Origin: Rhodohalobacter barkolensis
GTDB taxonomy: Bacteria > Bacteroidota > Rhodothermia > Balneolales > Balneolaceae
Direction: 5' to 3'
Length of the DNA: 64,000 bases
NCBI RefSeq assembly: GCF_002834295.1
Contig: NZ_PISP01000001.1
Span: 1,736,001-1,800,000, forward strand
Of the stretch, positions 1 to 10,077 are shown piece by piece. The notes under the pieces are model-generated. The model was not told the DNA's origin, ran no database searches, and was given only the letters and a program-made list of their open reading frames with translations. A program made the translations under genes and the position numbers. Within the stretch, counting starts at the first letter, position 1. Every line of letters starts with the position of its first letter.

Positions 1-747
1 CCCCAAAATATCTCCTTTCAGTACAAAATCTCCTTTTGCTCTTGTCAATTTTGATCCATGCTTATAGACGCTCACCACGCCATTGCCATGTTGTAAATAG
101 ACCACATACCCATAGTTGATAGTCCAACCGGCATTCATCACTGTTCCATCAGCCAAAGCTACAAAGTCAGTTTCCGGCCTGGCTGCAATGTCAATACCAA
201 AATGACCATCCTCGGCATTATAGCCCTGTGTAAATCGGCCTTCAATAGGATAATCTGAAGGGAAATCCGGAGTTTCATTTAGCGATCCTGAAAAAATGAT
301 TTCGTTCTGAGAAAGCATTTCGAGCGTTCGTACGTTTGGAACTGATCCCCCCGCAGGAAAATATTCCTCCGACATGAGAACCTCGGCAGTCTGATCAACG
401 GCTAACATCGTATCCGCAGCCGATCTTAAAACATCTTTCATGTCATTAAGTTGTGTATCCCTGGCAACCAGAGAATCCTGTAATGACATTACACGTTCAG
501 AAATTTCAATTACATTCTGGCGCAGAGCATAGTCTTCTTTATACTGATAGAGCGATCCCAACGGTGTTGCAAAAAAAATAATGGTTGTGAAAAGCACCGA
601 TAGTAAAATGACAACCACCACCATTTTAACAATATCGCGTGCTCTCAATTTAAATGAGCTGGACCCATCCGGATCATGCTCGTCCAATACTACTACTGTA
701 ACATCGCCCTCACGTTCCGAAAAAATTCGTTTTATAAATTCCCACAT
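1..747 (-). CDS. M23-family metallopeptidase, membrane-anchored (C-terminus beyond window)
   Basis: I translated this frame by hand; it is open from an ATG at 747 down to base 1, giving 249 codons without a stop, so the C-terminal end lies outside the window. An N-terminal cytoplasmic stretch of about 35 residues is followed by one hydrophobic segment (about residues 38-60, rich in V, I, L, F), then a coiled-coil-like linker, then an M23 (LytM) domain. Visible M23 motifs are GHFGID (the HxxxD zinc ligands), ADGTVMNAG, and SVYKHG. The final HLH motif would lie past the edge. Family members are peptidoglycan endopeptidases or inactive activators acting in the periplasm. It begins 40 bp after the guaB stop on the same strand, so read-through from guaB is possible. 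Confidence 0.88.
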   Translation of the reverse strand, partial: MWEFIKRIFSEREGDVTVVVLDEHDPDGSSSFKLRARDIVKMVVVVILLSVLFTTIIFFATPLGSLYQYKEDYALRQNVIEISERVMSLQDSLVARDTQLNDMKDVLRSAADTMLAVDQTAEVLMSEEYFPAGGSVPNVRTLEMLSQNEIIFSGSLNETPDFPSDYPIEGRFTQGYNAEDGHFGIDIAARPETDFVALADGTVMNAGWTINYGYVVYLQHGNGVVSVYKHGSKLTRAKGDFVLKGDILG

Positions 748-787
748 GGAGTTATTACAGCTTTCAATTTATTTTTTACGGTCCTGA

Positions 788-2296
788 TCAGGATACTGAA
801 TAATTTGGTGCTTCTTTTGTGATCTGCACGGTATGCGGATGACTTTCCTTATAGCTCGCAGCTGAAATTTGTACAAATTCTGATTTTTTAAGTTCCTCAA
901 TAGTTTCAGCTCCAACATATCCCATTGCGGCCCTTAAACCACCAACCATTTGATGAACCACTTCACCCAGGTAACCTTTGTAGGGAACACGCCCCTCAAT
1001 ACCTTCCGGAACGAGCTTTAAATCATCCTCAACATCCTGGAAGTATCTATCCTTAGAACCTTTTCTCATGGCACTTATACTTCCCATGCCGCGATATGAC
1101 TTATATTTTCGTGATTCGTATATGATTGTCTCACCCGGACTCTCATCAACACCTGCAAACATCGAACCCATCATAACGGCATCTGCACCGCCGGCCAGGG
1201 CTTTAGGAATATCACCGGTTTGTTTAATACCGCCATCAGCAATTAAGCCAATGTTATTTTCGTTCGTGAATTCAGCAATTTCCATGATAGCCGACAGCTG
1301 TGGAACACCCACACCGGTAACTACCCGAGTGGTACAAATTGATCCCGGTCCAACGCCAACCTTTACCACATCAGCGCCGGCTTCAACAAGAGCTTCCGCC
1401 GCCGAGCGTGTTGCAATATTTCCACCAACAATATTTAAATCCTTGTATTTCCCTTTTATGTTCCGAACGGTATTCAATACTCCTTCAGAATGACCGTGAG
1501 CCGTATCAACAGTAACGATATCCACACCGGAATCAACCAGGGCATCAACACGGTCCATCGTATCCGGAGTTACCCCTACAGCAGCTCCAACCCGTAATCT
1601 CCCCATATCATCTTTACAAGCATGTGGGAAATTCATCTTCTTTTCAATGTCTTTAAATGTAATCAAACCTACCAGTATGTTATTGCTGTCCACAATTGGC
1701 AGCTTTTCAACTTTATACTCCTGAAGTATCTGCTCTGCTTCATCAAGAGTCGTTCCCTGCTTCGCTGTTACAAGATTTTCACTGGTCATAATATCACCCA
1801 GCTTTTTATCAACGTAATGCTCGAAGCGTAAATCCCGGTTTGTTACAATACCCACTAACTTATTATTGGTTTTCACAATGGGAATTCCGCCAATTTTGTG
1901 TTTACGCATTAAAGCGCGCGCATCTTTCACTGTTGCATCCGCAGGCAAGGTAACGGGATCCACAATCATTCCACTTTCACTTCTTTTCACAAGTCGAACC
2001 TGTTCTGCCTGATCCTCAATTGACATATTTTTGTGCAGCATGGCAATGCCTCCCTCTCTTGCAAGAGCAATAGCCATACGGTATTCTGAAACTGTATCCA
2101 TTGCCGCACTGAAAATAGGAGTCTGCAGTTTGAGAGTTGGAGTTAATTGAACAGAGATATCGACATCTCTTGGCAGAACTATAGAGTGATTTGGTACAAG
2201 CAGAACATCGTCGTACGTGAGGCCCTGACGTGTGATTCTTGAGAAGGGAGAGGAGTTATCCATGAATACATTTTCGCTTTGTTTACATTTTGGCAA
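788..2296 (-). CDS. guaB: Inosine-5'-monophosphate dehydrogenase
   Basis: Catalyses NAD-dependent oxidation of IMP to XMP, the committed step of GMP synthesis, in the cytoplasm as a tetramer/octamer. The 502-residue length is close to the bacterial norm. The N-terminal barrel half ([11 protein letters not shown]) is interrupted by a pair of CBS domains at about residues 105-225 and resumes with the IMPDH signature GPGSICTTR, whose Cys is residue 321 and forms the covalent E-XMP intermediate. The mobile-flap region near YRGMGSI is also present. The true start may be the internal Met at residue 12 (base 2263), because family members usually begin just before the [14 protein letters not shown] segment; neither start has a clear Shine-Dalgarno sequence. 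purB lies on the same strand upstream, giving a small purine gene neighbourhood. Confidence 0.97.
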   Translation of the reverse strand: MPKCKQSENVFMDNSSPFSRITRQGLTYDDVLLVPNHSIVLPRDVDISVQLTPTLKLQTPIFSAAMDTVSEYRMAIALAREGGIAMLHKNMSIEDQAEQVRLVKRSESGMIVDPVTLPADATVKDARALMRKHKIGGIPIVKTNNKLVGIVTNRDLRFEHYVDKKLGDIMTSENLVTAKQGTTLDEAEQILQEYKVEKLPIVDSNNILVGLITFKDIEKKMNFPHACKDDMGRLRVGAAVGVTPDTMDRVDALVDSGVDIVTVDTAHGHSEGVLNTVRNIKGKYKDLNIVGGNIATRSAAEALVEAGADVVKVGVGPGSICTTRVVTGVGVPQLSAIMEIAEFTNENNIGLIADGGIKQTGDIPKALAGGADAVMMGSMFAGVDESPGETIIYESRKYKSYRGMGSISAMRKGSKDRYFQDVEDDLKLVPEGIEGRVPYKGYLGEVVHQMVGGLRAAMGYVGAETIEELKKSEFVQISAASYKESHPHTVQITKEAPNYSVS

Positions 2297-2377
2297 AGAT
2301 AAGAAATCTTACTGAACTTCTTTACCTCAAATCTTCGAAAATCTACTCTCCCGTGTAAACTGAAGTTTAGATTTTGC

Positions 2378-2731
2378 TTATAACTTGTTCACCTTCAGTG
2401 ATTTCACAGCAGTATCTGAATCTGCTATTCCATCCAGATAACTGTTCACCCAAAAATCAACGCTCTCTCTTCTGCGCTGAACCCACTCTGAGTTTGTGCA
2501 AAACTGCCCTTTCAGTTCATCGATGTATCCCTTTACATCTTCTTCGATAACCAGTTTCAGCTCTCCGGGCAGGTCACTCCATCCCAGAAGAGCAAACATC
2601 TCTTCAATTTCACGATGCTCCGCTTCTGCTTTATGGAAAATCGTGTTAAGTACTGCTTCCTGACGGGTGACTTTGGATTTTTTTATTACTGCTTGCATCA
2701 TAGTTGTGTAGTTTGTTTTTGATTTATACAC
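2378..2731 (-). CDS. Conserved-looking hypothetical protein, 117 aa
   Basis: I do not recognise this family. The protein is hydrophilic and predicted helical throughout, with no signal peptide or membrane segment. An acidic central part (AEAEHREIEEMFALLGW) is followed by a helix ending in a single Cys and WVQRRRESVDFW. Translation could equally start at Met11 or Met12 (MMQAV), which would remove the first ten residues. It lies between purB and guaB on the same strand, separated from purB by a perfect 12-bp hairpin. The hairpin and the 80-bp gap before guaB suggest it may be separately expressed. No function is proposed. Confidence 0.7.
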   Translation of the reverse strand: MYKSKTNYTTMMQAVIKKSKVTRQEAVLNTIFHKAEAEHREIEEMFALLGWSDLPGELKLVIEEDVKGYIDELKGQFCTNSEWVQRRRESVDFWVNSYLDGIADSDTAVKSLKVNKL

Positions 2732-2742
2732 AACTTACAGCA

Positions 2743-2770
2743 ACGGGGTGACATCAATATGTCACCCCGT
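2743..2770. promoter_or_regulatory. Perfect 12-bp inverted repeat between purB and the 117-aa gene
   Basis: Arms ACGGGGTGACAT (2743-2754) and ATGTCACCCCGT (2759-2770) pair without mismatch around a CAAT loop. On the minus (coding) strand no U-tract follows, so it is not a standard terminator for purB. On the plus strand a T-run does follow (2777-2783), which would end antisense transcription. It could also be an operator or an RNA-stability hairpin ahead of the 117-aa gene. Confidence 0.5.
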
Positions 2771-2781
2771 TTAAACTTTTT

Positions 2782-4074
2782 TTATAATCCCGCTCTGGAG
2801 AATATTTCGTCAACTCTTCGGGTATGATGAGAAAGATCAAAAGCCTGCTCAATTTCGCTTTCAGATAGATTATCCAGAATGGTTTGATCTGTTTTTACGA
2901 GCTCTTGAAAATCGCGTTTTTCCTCCCAGGCTTTCATTGCCAAAGGTTGAACGGTATCATACGCAACTTCCCGGTTCAGCCCTTTATCAATCAACATGAG
3001 CAAGAGTCTTTGAGAAAACACCAGACCGTGAGTTTTTTCCATGTTTTCCAGCATATTCTCAGGATACACCATAAGATTTTCTATCACACCGGAAAATCTG
3101 TTCAGCATATAATCGAGCAGGATTGTAGCATCCGGCAGTATTATTCGCTCTACTGAGGAGTGAGAAATATCTCTTTCGTGCCACAGAGGCATATTTTCAT
3201 AAGCAGAAATCATATACCCACGCAGTACACGCGCACAACCGGTAATGTTTTCTGAACTGACAGGATTTCTTTTATGCGGCATCGCAGATGATCCCTTCTG
3301 CCCTTTTCTGAAAAACTCCTCCGCCTCACGAAGTTCTGTCCGTTGCAGATGACGAATTTCCACAGCAATTTTTTCCAAAGTACCGCCAATTACAGCTAAC
3401 GTAGCCATATAGTATGCATGCCGGTCGCGCTGGAGAGTCTGCGTTGATACAGGCGCCGGGGAAATACCGAGAATTTCACATGTATATTTTTCAACTTCCG
3501 GTGGAATATGTGCAAATGTACCTACAGCACCTGAAATTTTGCCGAACTCGACATCTTTAGCGGCCCTTTCAAATCGTTCAATATTTCGATTCATTTCGGC
3601 ATACCAAAGTGCACACTTTAGTCCAAACGTGGTGGGTTCGGCATGTACTCCGTGTGTTCGTCCCATCATCACGGTCAATTTATGTTCGTGTGCTTTTTCA
3701 GCAAGAGCCTTCACAAAACGGTTTAAACCTTCTGCGATCAATTTATTTGCTTGTTTGAGCCGATATCCGTTTGCGGTATCTACTACATCTGTAGAGGTGA
3801 GACCGTAATGAACCCATTTCTTTTCTTCACCAAGAGACTCCGAAACCGTTCGGGTAAACGCAACGACATCATGACGCGTCTTCTTTTCAATTTCTTTAAT
3901 ACGGTCGATATCAAAAGAGGCTTTTTCGTAAAGCTTGTCTACATCTTCTGATGGTATTTTTCCAATCTTACTCCAGGCCCTGCATGCCGCAAGTTCTACA
4001 TCTAACCACGCCTGAAATTGATTCTGTTCCGACCAAATATCGGTCATTTCCTTTCTGGAATATCGTTCAATCAT
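2782..4074 (-). CDS. purB: Adenylosuccinate lyase
   Basis: Acts twice in purine synthesis: it releases fumarate from SAICAR and from adenylosuccinate. At 430 residues it matches the shorter bacterial PurB class (Bacillus/Thermotoga type). The fumarase/aspartase superfamily signature [11 protein letters not shown] lies at residues 261-271 and holds the mobile-loop catalytic serine (S262 or S263). TSTDVVDTA and [11 protein letters not shown], the other two conserved superfamily blocks (the second with the catalytic His region), are also visible. The start MIERYSR is the usual family N-terminus. It is 9 bp downstream of the M48 protease gene on the same strand, so both may share a transcript. 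Confidence 0.97.
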   Translation of the reverse strand: MIERYSRKEMTDIWSEQNQFQAWLDVELAACRAWSKIGKIPSEDVDKLYEKASFDIDRIKEIEKKTRHDVVAFTRTVSESLGEEKKWVHYGLTSTDVVDTANGYRLKQANKLIAEGLNRFVKALAEKAHEHKLTVMMGRTHGVHAEPTTFGLKCALWYAEMNRNIERFERAAKDVEFGKISGAVGTFAHIPPEVEKYTCEILGISPAPVSTQTLQRDRHAYYMATLAVIGGTLEKIAVEIRHLQRTELREAEEFFRKGQKGSSAMPHKRNPVSSENITGCARVLRGYMISAYENMPLWHERDISHSSVERIILPDATILLDYMLNRFSGVIENLMVYPENMLENMEKTHGLVFSQRLLLMLIDKGLNREVAYDTVQPLAMKAWEEKRDFQELVKTDQTILDNLSESEIEQAFDLSHHTRRVDEIFSRAGL

Positions 4075-4083
4075 AACTATTGT

Positions 4084-5574
4084 TTACTGTACTGGTATTT
4101 TGAGTAGGGTTCCGGGTTCAATCATTGTATCCAGTTCTACCTGGTTGATAATAGCAATATCTTCGTGCTCAATATCCATTGGAAGTTGATCCGGCAGATA
4201 TTGCCTGAAGGTTTTTCGCTGATCTGCCTGTACGACCTGAAGACGTACCGGTTGTATATTTAAAATCCTTTCATCTGTCAGACGGTCAAAACGGGAAGTC
4301 ACATATTGAAAATCTTCGATATGCGTAGGGAAATCTGACTCCAAACTATAATTTATAAATCTGTATACTCGATCTTGAAATTCCACGGCATAGACATGCA
4401 CACCCAGGCGATTTTCTTCCTGATCAATCGTACCTTCTGCTTGGTATGCTCTCCAGGTACCAGCACTTTGGGTTTCACCACTCTCCTGAAGTGTAAAACC
4501 TTCCTGGTTCGTAAACTGATTAACAGATTCTCTGGCAGATGAATTTTCTGAGTCAATTCGCATGATCATTACAGCTTCCCCCTCACCCTTTACTAAAACG
4601 ACCTGTGATGGCTGATTGACCAACTGCCACTGTTGAGGAATGGGATAGTAAAATTCAAGCTCCGGATGTACAAACCTACCGTCATCTTCATAACCTTGCC
4701 GAGGATTGTCACCAAAAACTATTCCGTCAAGCAGCTCCATGTAACGCTCAGTCCCATATTCAGTCTGCTCATAGCCTTGTTCTTTCCACTCGTTGGCCAA
4801 TCTTGGAATAGTTTGTTCTCTTTCTCCCGGATTCGGGTGAGTTGAAAGCATATTCGGAATGCTCTGCCCCGATTTTTCTGAAATTCGTCTCAAACTTGTA
4901 AAAAACTCAGAACCTTCTGCAGCAACATATTGCTTCATTGCTGAGTACTCTACACCCAGCCGATCAGATTCTCTCTCATGATCACGGCTGTAACTCATAA
5001 ACAGAAGCTGTGCAGCCTGGCCGCTTAAGTTCATCAGAGATTGCGCCGGAAGACCTAATAGCTCTTGACCCAAAATGGAACCGCCAATTACTGCTACCTG
5101 ACCTATCGTTTGAGAAAGTGCTCGCTGAGAGGCATGCCGACCGGCAACATGACCAATTTCGTGGCCCACTACTACGGCAAGTTGTGCTTCATTATTGAGA
5201 TGGGCCATCAAACCGCGAGTCACATAAATATATCCCCCCGGCAGGGCAAATGCGTTCACAACCGGGCTATCCAGCACCCTGAAGGTGAACTCTGTATTCT
5301 TAAACATATCTGCGGCATCTTCCCGTCTCATATGACTGACTTCCAGAAGCTCTCCTCCCAAGTCAGTCACATAGGTCGATAGCTCATCACTGTCATACAA
5401 TCCATATTGACTTATAATTTCCTGGTCAACATCCTGGCCTATTTGAACTTCCTGCTCCCAGGAATAAGCATAGGCCCGTTTATTACCGGAAACCGGATTT
5501 TGTTGAACAACACAGGATGAGGCAAATACAAAAACTGTTAAAAAAAGAATGAAACTCGTATAAAATCTTTTCAT
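4084..5574 (-). CDS. M48-family zinc metalloprotease, lipoprotein, with C-terminal LysM-like tail
   Basis: The N-terminus has a signal peptide ending in a lipobox (FASSC, Cys21), so the mature protein is expected to be lipid-anchored in the envelope. The catalytic HEIGH motif is at residues 138-142, followed by GRHASQ, and ESDRLGVEY supplies the third zinc ligand about 60 residues later. This is the BepA/LoiP/Oma1-like M48 arrangement, whose members process or degrade misassembled outer-membrane proteins. After about residue 280 comes a region without a recognised domain. The last 50 residues (RKTFRQYL... EPGTLLKIP) read like a LysM-type peptidoglycan-binding module. Specific substrate unknown. 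Confidence 0.9.
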   Translation of the reverse strand: MKRFYTSFILFLTVFVFASSCVVQQNPVSGNKRAYAYSWEQEVQIGQDVDQEIISQYGLYDSDELSTYVTDLGGELLEVSHMRREDAADMFKNTEFTFRVLDSPVVNAFALPGGYIYVTRGLMAHLNNEAQLAVVVGHEIGHVAGRHASQRALSQTIGQVAVIGGSILGQELLGLPAQSLMNLSGQAAQLLFMSYSRDHERESDRLGVEYSAMKQYVAAEGSEFFTSLRRISEKSGQSIPNMLSTHPNPGEREQTIPRLANEWKEQGYEQTEYGTERYMELLDGIVFGDNPRQGYEDDGRFVHPELEFYYPIPQQWQLVNQPSQVVLVKGEGEAVMIMRIDSENSSARESVNQFTNQEGFTLQESGETQSAGTWRAYQAEGTIDQEENRLGVHVYAVEFQDRVYRFINYSLESDFPTHIEDFQYVTSRFDRLTDERILNIQPVRLQVVQADQRKTFRQYLPDQLPMDIEHEDIAIINQVELDTMIEPGTLLKIPVQ

Positions 5575-5614
5575 AGCGATATTTTTTTTAAAAAATGAAC
5601 TTAGTTAGCCCTGA

Positions 5615-7507
5615 TCAAACTTGATCTATGATTACTCCATTCAAGTCTTGAAATTCATTTATCAGCTTATTTATGTGACTGTAAATAATATATAATGCGT
5701 ATGAGTCCATCGCGCAGTAGCGCCTCATTAAGGTAGGAATAATTTGGATTTCTTTTGGAGTCAACAAATTACTTTTCAAAGAAATATAAGCATTCATTGT
5801 GGCCTCACCATCATCAATCTGGTACGTTGGATGCTGCAGTAAACGATATGGATCAAAGTCTGCATCGTCATTTGAAAGCATTCCAAAATTGATTGAAGTA
5901 TCAAATATTTGAGCTGTCTCGTCCATTGGTATGTTTAAGTACTTCACAAGTTGAAGTACACTCTTTAGAATTTGTTTCAGCCCGATACTACCGCTCATAA
6001 AACGGTTATAATATCCTTCTCGTACCGATTTACTTAGATCAAAAATTCGATGCTCATTTGTGTTTCCTTCAACATAAAGCAAGTTTTTCAATATGCGTAT
6101 TTCATTTTCATATAACATGGAATTACGCTCCATCTCTTGAAGCAGATACCGGAGTGCCTGCGATTCAAAAGGCGAATATTGAATCAGCGAACCTTCGAAA
6201 ATAGAATCAATTGCTCCCAGCTTTCTGATAAACTCAACATGTGGATATCCGCTATCTACTTTATCATCAAGCCACTCGTGGTGTACAATCTCACCATTTT
6301 CAAATAGTGAATGGCAGGAATATTGAAAATAGATCGGGCTGTAAGCGCCACCGCCACGCTGCATTGGCAAAGCATAAGTTGCTGCTTCGAAATCAATAAA
6401 ATGAAGTGGAAAAGACAGGCTTTCAAAACCAAGGCGTGAAGGTTTTACCCATGCTGATGGGAGTTCTTTTTGATGGGCACTCAAGAATTGAAGTTCACGC
6501 CGTTGCTGAATGGTTATCGCAGGCTGATTCTTTCGTTTTACTTCTTCAAAACTACTAGAGTATTGGTTTAGTGGTACATCTTCCTGAAAATACTTACCGG
6601 CTTCTATTAGTTCTTGATTTCCATGCCCAATTAATTCAAAAACCTGCTCGTTTGGAAAGGTTTTATTTTTTCCTGAGAAAAACTCTCCCCAGCAATCAGA
6701 TATTTCATCCGACTCCGGTTTTCTAAATTTACAACGGCTGCACTCCTGATGAACCTCCACATTAAAATGGCTCCCATCACTCCAGTTTTCGGATACCAGA
6801 TCCTTCATAACATCCCGCACAGATCTCTCTGCAGCAAACGAATGTGCAACCGAGTCAGGAATAGCTAACCGTACAGATTCTGTAGCTTCGGTAGCCTCCA
6901 TTTTTGTAAATAGAGACGCCAATTCCTCTTTAACATTCTGAGATACGATCAAATTTTCAGACTCTGTGTTAGGAATCTGCTGCATTAGCTCAGGCATTCT
7001 GGCACTGTATCTCTTATCGGGGAAAAAGAGTTCAACATTCAATTTACTACTGCGAACAACTTTTCTTAAAACCTCCATTCTGTAGGCGGCTTTAACCAAA
7101 TACCCGGCTGTTGTTTTACTCAAAACCGGAACAGATATTTCACCCTGATGGATTCTCTTCTTTAACTTGCCATGAATTTGGACAATTGTAAATTCACTTC
7201 CATTTTTAACAAGTATCGGGATTCTGGTTAAAAAAATATTTTCCCGGATTACGGCTCCACAGATCGCAACATCATCCTCTTTCAACCATTTTTGAGTTTC
7301 TAACAGGGCGTCGCTTACGGAATCTGAAGTAAACTTTATGTTTGGGTATTGAAGTGCTACTGCATTTCGCAGCTGAAGCTTATTTCTTTGCTTAAATGGC
7401 AGGTAAGGTTTTCGTAATCCGGTACTCTTCTTTGCGTGATACAGTTTGAGCGGGCATGAAATGGATTTCAAAAAAAGTGAATCATTGATCTCCATTCGGT
7501 TTGCCAT
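5615..7507 (-). CDS. DUF2779 protein: Cas4/RecB-like Fe-S module fused to DEDD exonuclease-like domain
   Basis: The C-terminal half carries the DUF2779 hallmark HFIDFEA, with D372 and E374 in the arrangement of a DEDD (RNase T/DnaQ-like) exonuclease motif. The N-terminal half looks like a Cas4/AddB-type module. Cys18 (SCPLKLY), Cys256, Cys259 (CSRCKF) and Cys272 could ligate a 4Fe-4S cluster. However, where Cas4-like nucleases show a D then ExK, this protein reads RIPIL and VQIHGK, so the PD-(D/E)XK catalytic residues appear lost. It starts inside the murB stop codon (TAATG, one base shared), implying translational coupling. The biological role of the family is not established. Confidence 0.8.
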   Translation of the reverse strand: MANRMEINDSLFLKSISCPLKLYHAKKSTGLRKPYLPFKQRNKLQLRNAVALQYPNIKFTSDSVSDALLETQKWLKEDDVAICGAVIRENIFLTRIPILVKNGSEFTIVQIHGKLKKRIHQGEISVPVLSKTTAGYLVKAAYRMEVLRKVVRSSKLNVELFFPDKRYSARMPELMQQIPNTESENLIVSQNVKEELASLFTKMEATEATESVRLAIPDSVAHSFAAERSVRDVMKDLVSENWSDGSHFNVEVHQECSRCKFRKPESDEISDCWGEFFSGKNKTFPNEQVFELIGHGNQELIEAGKYFQEDVPLNQYSSSFEEVKRKNQPAITIQQRRELQFLSAHQKELPSAWVKPSRLGFESLSFPLHFIDFEAATYALPMQRGGGAYSPIYFQYSCHSLFENGEIVHHEWLDDKVDSGYPHVEFIRKLGAIDSIFEGSLIQYSPFESQALRYLLQEMERNSMLYENEIRILKNLLYVEGNTNEHRIFDLSKSVREGYYNRFMSGSIGLKQILKSVLQLVKYLNIPMDETAQIFDTSINFGMLSNDDADFDPYRLLQHPTYQIDDGEATMNAYISLKSNLLTPKEIQIIPTLMRRYCAMDSYALYIIYSHINKLINEFQDLNGVIIDQV

Positions 7508-8562
7508 TATTCTATTACATTTACTTCGGGAACCAACTCGATGCCAAAGAGGCTTTTAACTGATTCCTGAATGTTCATGGCGTGCTCGTAAACTTCTTCC
7601 CCTGTTGCTCCCCCATGATTTACCAAGACCAGTGCCTGATTTTTATAGGTGCCTACATTTCCCACTTTTTTCCCTTTCCATCCGGCTTGTTCAATGAGCC
7701 ATCCTGCCGGAATTTTCACTCTATTTTGATCGGCCGGAAATGAGGGGATATCAGAAAACTCATTTTTGAGATTTTCATACACCTCTTTGCTAACGATAGG
7801 GTTCTTAAAAAAACTGCCTGCATTCCCAATCAAAGCAGGGTCCGGTAATTTAGACCTACGAATAGAAACAACGGCGTCAAATACATCCTGAATCGTCGGT
7901 TGAGTCACATTTTCCGATTCAAAGTATTTGCGCAGCGCGTAATAGGAATCTTCAATTTTATGCGGGCCTTTCTCCAACCTCAGCGTTACATCTGTAACAA
8001 TTACTTTTCCCTTCAACTGATTTTTGAAAACACTGTCGCGGTATCCAAATTTACACTCTTCCGCATTAAACACTTTCATATTTCCCGTTTCCGGCATAAA
8101 CGCACTCAGCGATTGAAAAACGTCTTTGAGCTCCACCCCATATGCACCGATATTTTGGATGGGAGCCGCACCGGTTGTACCCGGAATCAAAGCTAAATTT
8201 TCAATTCCGCCATATCCGTTTTCTACACAAAACCTCACTAGATCGTGCCAAACCACACCTGCGCCGGCTTTAACCCAAACCTCTCTATCATTTACATCAA
8301 TTACTTCTATTCCGGGAATCAAAATTTTAAGCACAGGTTGCTTCAGATCAGACTTGATCAGAATATTACTCCCGCCTCCAAGTATAAAAGGTGATTTTTT
8401 ACGAAACAGCCCCTCATTATAAAGAGCTTTTAGCTGTTCTGCCTCTGCAATGGAATAAAAGATCTGAGCTTTAGCTTGAACCCCAAGAGTGTTATAAGGG
8501 GCCAGATCTATGTTTCTTTGTTCAATTGGGATGTTTTCAAATGTATTCAAATTGGCTGACAT
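7507..8562 (-). CDS. murB: UDP-N-acetylenolpyruvoylglucosamine reductase
   Basis: FAD- and NADPH-dependent reduction of UDP-GlcNAc-enolpyruvate to UDP-MurNAc, the second committed step of peptidoglycan synthesis. The 351-residue length and the insert in the C-terminal domain fit the type I (E. coli-like) enzymes. Visible blocks are the FAD-binding LGGGSNIL, IPGTTGAAPIQNIGAYG, FGYRDSVFK, and NAGSFFKNP with the catalytic Ser; the late PEV(N) segment carries the conserved Glu. It lies 2 bp after the CNNM gene and overlaps the DUF2779 start by one base, so the three genes look like one operon. Confidence 0.97.
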   Translation of the reverse strand: MSANLNTFENIPIEQRNIDLAPYNTLGVQAKAQIFYSIAEAEQLKALYNEGLFRKKSPFILGGGSNILIKSDLKQPVLKILIPGIEVIDVNDREVWVKAGAGVVWHDLVRFCVENGYGGIENLALIPGTTGAAPIQNIGAYGVELKDVFQSLSAFMPETGNMKVFNAEECKFGYRDSVFKNQLKGKVIVTDVTLRLEKGPHKIEDSYYALRKYFESENVTQPTIQDVFDAVVSIRRSKLPDPALIGNAGSFFKNPIVSKEVYENLKNEFSDIPSFPADQNRVKIPAGWLIEQAGWKGKKVGNVGTYKNQALVLVNHGGATGEEVYEHAMNIQESVKSLFGIELVPEVNVIE

Positions 8563-8564
8563 CT

Positions 8565-9956
8565 TTAAACTTCAGACTTACTCTTTTCTGACGGCATCGG
8601 TTTAACACGGAGCTTTTTAACCCTGTTATTTTTAACGGAGTGAACTGTCATTTCCAGGTTTTTATAAATCATGCGCTCTCCAACATTGGGGATGCGTTCG
8701 GTAAGGTGATAAACCAATCCCCCGAGTGTCTCAAACTCATCATCGTCTGATGAAATTGAGGTTTTTAGAATTTCATCCAAATCATCCAGGTCAATTTTGG
8801 CATCAAAAATATAGACGCCGTTTTTAAATCGGGTGAATAGTTTCTCTTCCTGGTCATCATATTCATCACCAATATCCCCTACAATTTCTTCAAGAATATC
8901 ATCCAGTGTTACAATTCCTTCAGTTCCGCCATACTCATCCACTACTATTGCAATGTGAGTTTTTTCATGCTGGAAGTCCCTCAACAGATCATCCAATTTT
9001 TTTGTAGCCGGAATAAAAAGTGCTTTTCTGGCTATCGTTTTCCAATTGATCAGATGGTCACCCATTGGCGTATAAATATACGGAAGCACATCTTTTGAAT
9101 AGATCACCCCGGAAATATTATCCAAGTCATTTTCAAATAGAGGCATTCTTGAAAGTCCCTTATCGCGTATCAGATCGATAACTTCTTCGAGTGTAGCTGA
9201 AACGGGAACTGCAACAATATTGACTCGAGATGTCATGATTTCGCGTACAGTGATATTTCCAAACTCAATGACATTTTCAATAATCTCACGCTCGTCCCCT
9301 TTCAGCGATCCTTCCTGCTCACTCATCTCGGCCATGGTCTTCAGATCCTGCGCCGTCATTTTATTATTTGGTTTAGGAAGTGTTCGTTCCAAACTCATCG
9401 TACTTTCAGCGATTAATTTGGAAACAGGTTTAAAAAAAATGAAATGCACATGTACAAACCCAACCATTCTTCTGCTTACCTTCAAAGGGTTATTAATGGC
9501 AATTACTTTTGGTGTGATTTCACTCAAAATCAGAATTGTAAATGTCAGTACTACAATCTCTACGGTATACACGATTACTTCCGAAAAACCATAGTAAGCT
9601 GCAATCTTTCCGGTAATAACTGCAGCCATAACTGAACTGAGAATATTTGCAAAAGTATTACCAATCAGGATAGTAGCAAGCAACCTTCTCGGCTTCTGCA
9701 GCATTTTTAAAATCTTGGCATCTTTAGAACCTTGCTCCCCTTTCGGCTTAAGCTGCTCTATTTGATTTGCTAACGAAAAAAAGGCCACTTCGGATCCGGA
9801 ATAGAGAGCACTGAGCAGGAGCCCAGCAATCATTATAATCAACTCAATTGATATTTCAGTAAAATTCAGATACTCTAACTGCGACCCTGCATTAAGTATA
9901 ATCTGATTGGAAATAAAGTGTATCGGATGACTTGGAGGTTCGTCGATCGTTTCCAA
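8565..9956 (-). CDS. CNNM/CBS-domain membrane protein (hemolysin/CorC/GldE-like family)
   Basis: The 463 residues divide into an N-terminal CNNM (DUF21) membrane domain of about four hydrophobic segments (residues 33-200, with the SGSEVAFFSL signature), a tandem CBS pair (about 215-350; VREIMTSRVNI and the DEYGGTEGIVTLDDILEE block), and a C-terminal CorC/HlyC domain. Family members are proposed Mg2+/Co2+ exporters, and in gliding Bacteroidota the related GldE is membrane-associated. The CBS-CorC boundary motif GDIGDEYD is intact. The listed start adds about 30 polar residues before the first helix; a later start is possible but none is obviously better. Confidence 0.9.
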   Translation of the reverse strand: METIDEPPSHPIHFISNQIILNAGSQLEYLNFTEISIELIIMIAGLLLSALYSGSEVAFFSLANQIEQLKPKGEQGSKDAKILKMLQKPRRLLATILIGNTFANILSSVMAAVITGKIAAYYGFSEVIVYTVEIVVLTFTILILSEITPKVIAINNPLKVSRRMVGFVHVHFIFFKPVSKLIAESTMSLERTLPKPNNKMTAQDLKTMAEMSEQEGSLKGDEREIIENVIEFGNITVREIMTSRVNIVAVPVSATLEEVIDLIRDKGLSRMPLFENDLDNISGVIYSKDVLPYIYTPMGDHLINWKTIARKALFIPATKKLDDLLRDFQHEKTHIAIVVDEYGGTEGIVTLDDILEEIVGDIGDEYDDQEEKLFTRFKNGVYIFDAKIDLDDLDEILKTSISSDDDEFETLGGLVYHLTERIPNVGERMIYKNLEMTVHSVKNNRVKKLRVKPMPSEKSKSEV

Positions 9957-10003
9957 AAAAAAGTACTTAATTAATGATTAAATGTGGTTGATTTAACAAT
10001 ATG

Positions 10004-10040
10004 AATAAAAAAAGGTGACGATCAAAGAGATCGCCACCTT
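10004..10040 (-). terminator. Intrinsic terminator downstream of ssb
   Basis: On the minus strand AAGGTGGCGATC and GATCGTCACCTT (10029-10040 and 10012-10023) form a 12-bp stem with one G-U pair around a 5-nt loop. A run of seven T follows, then TATTC. It sits 37 bp past the ssb stop. Confidence 0.85.
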
Positions 10041-10077
10041 AAAATACGAAATGTTAAGTCAATTAACCTGTACAGAA

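Noticed and set aside
1068-1493. Open frame on the plus strand of 141 codons
   Set aside because: It is antisense to guaB, whose motifs are clear, and lacks any family features.
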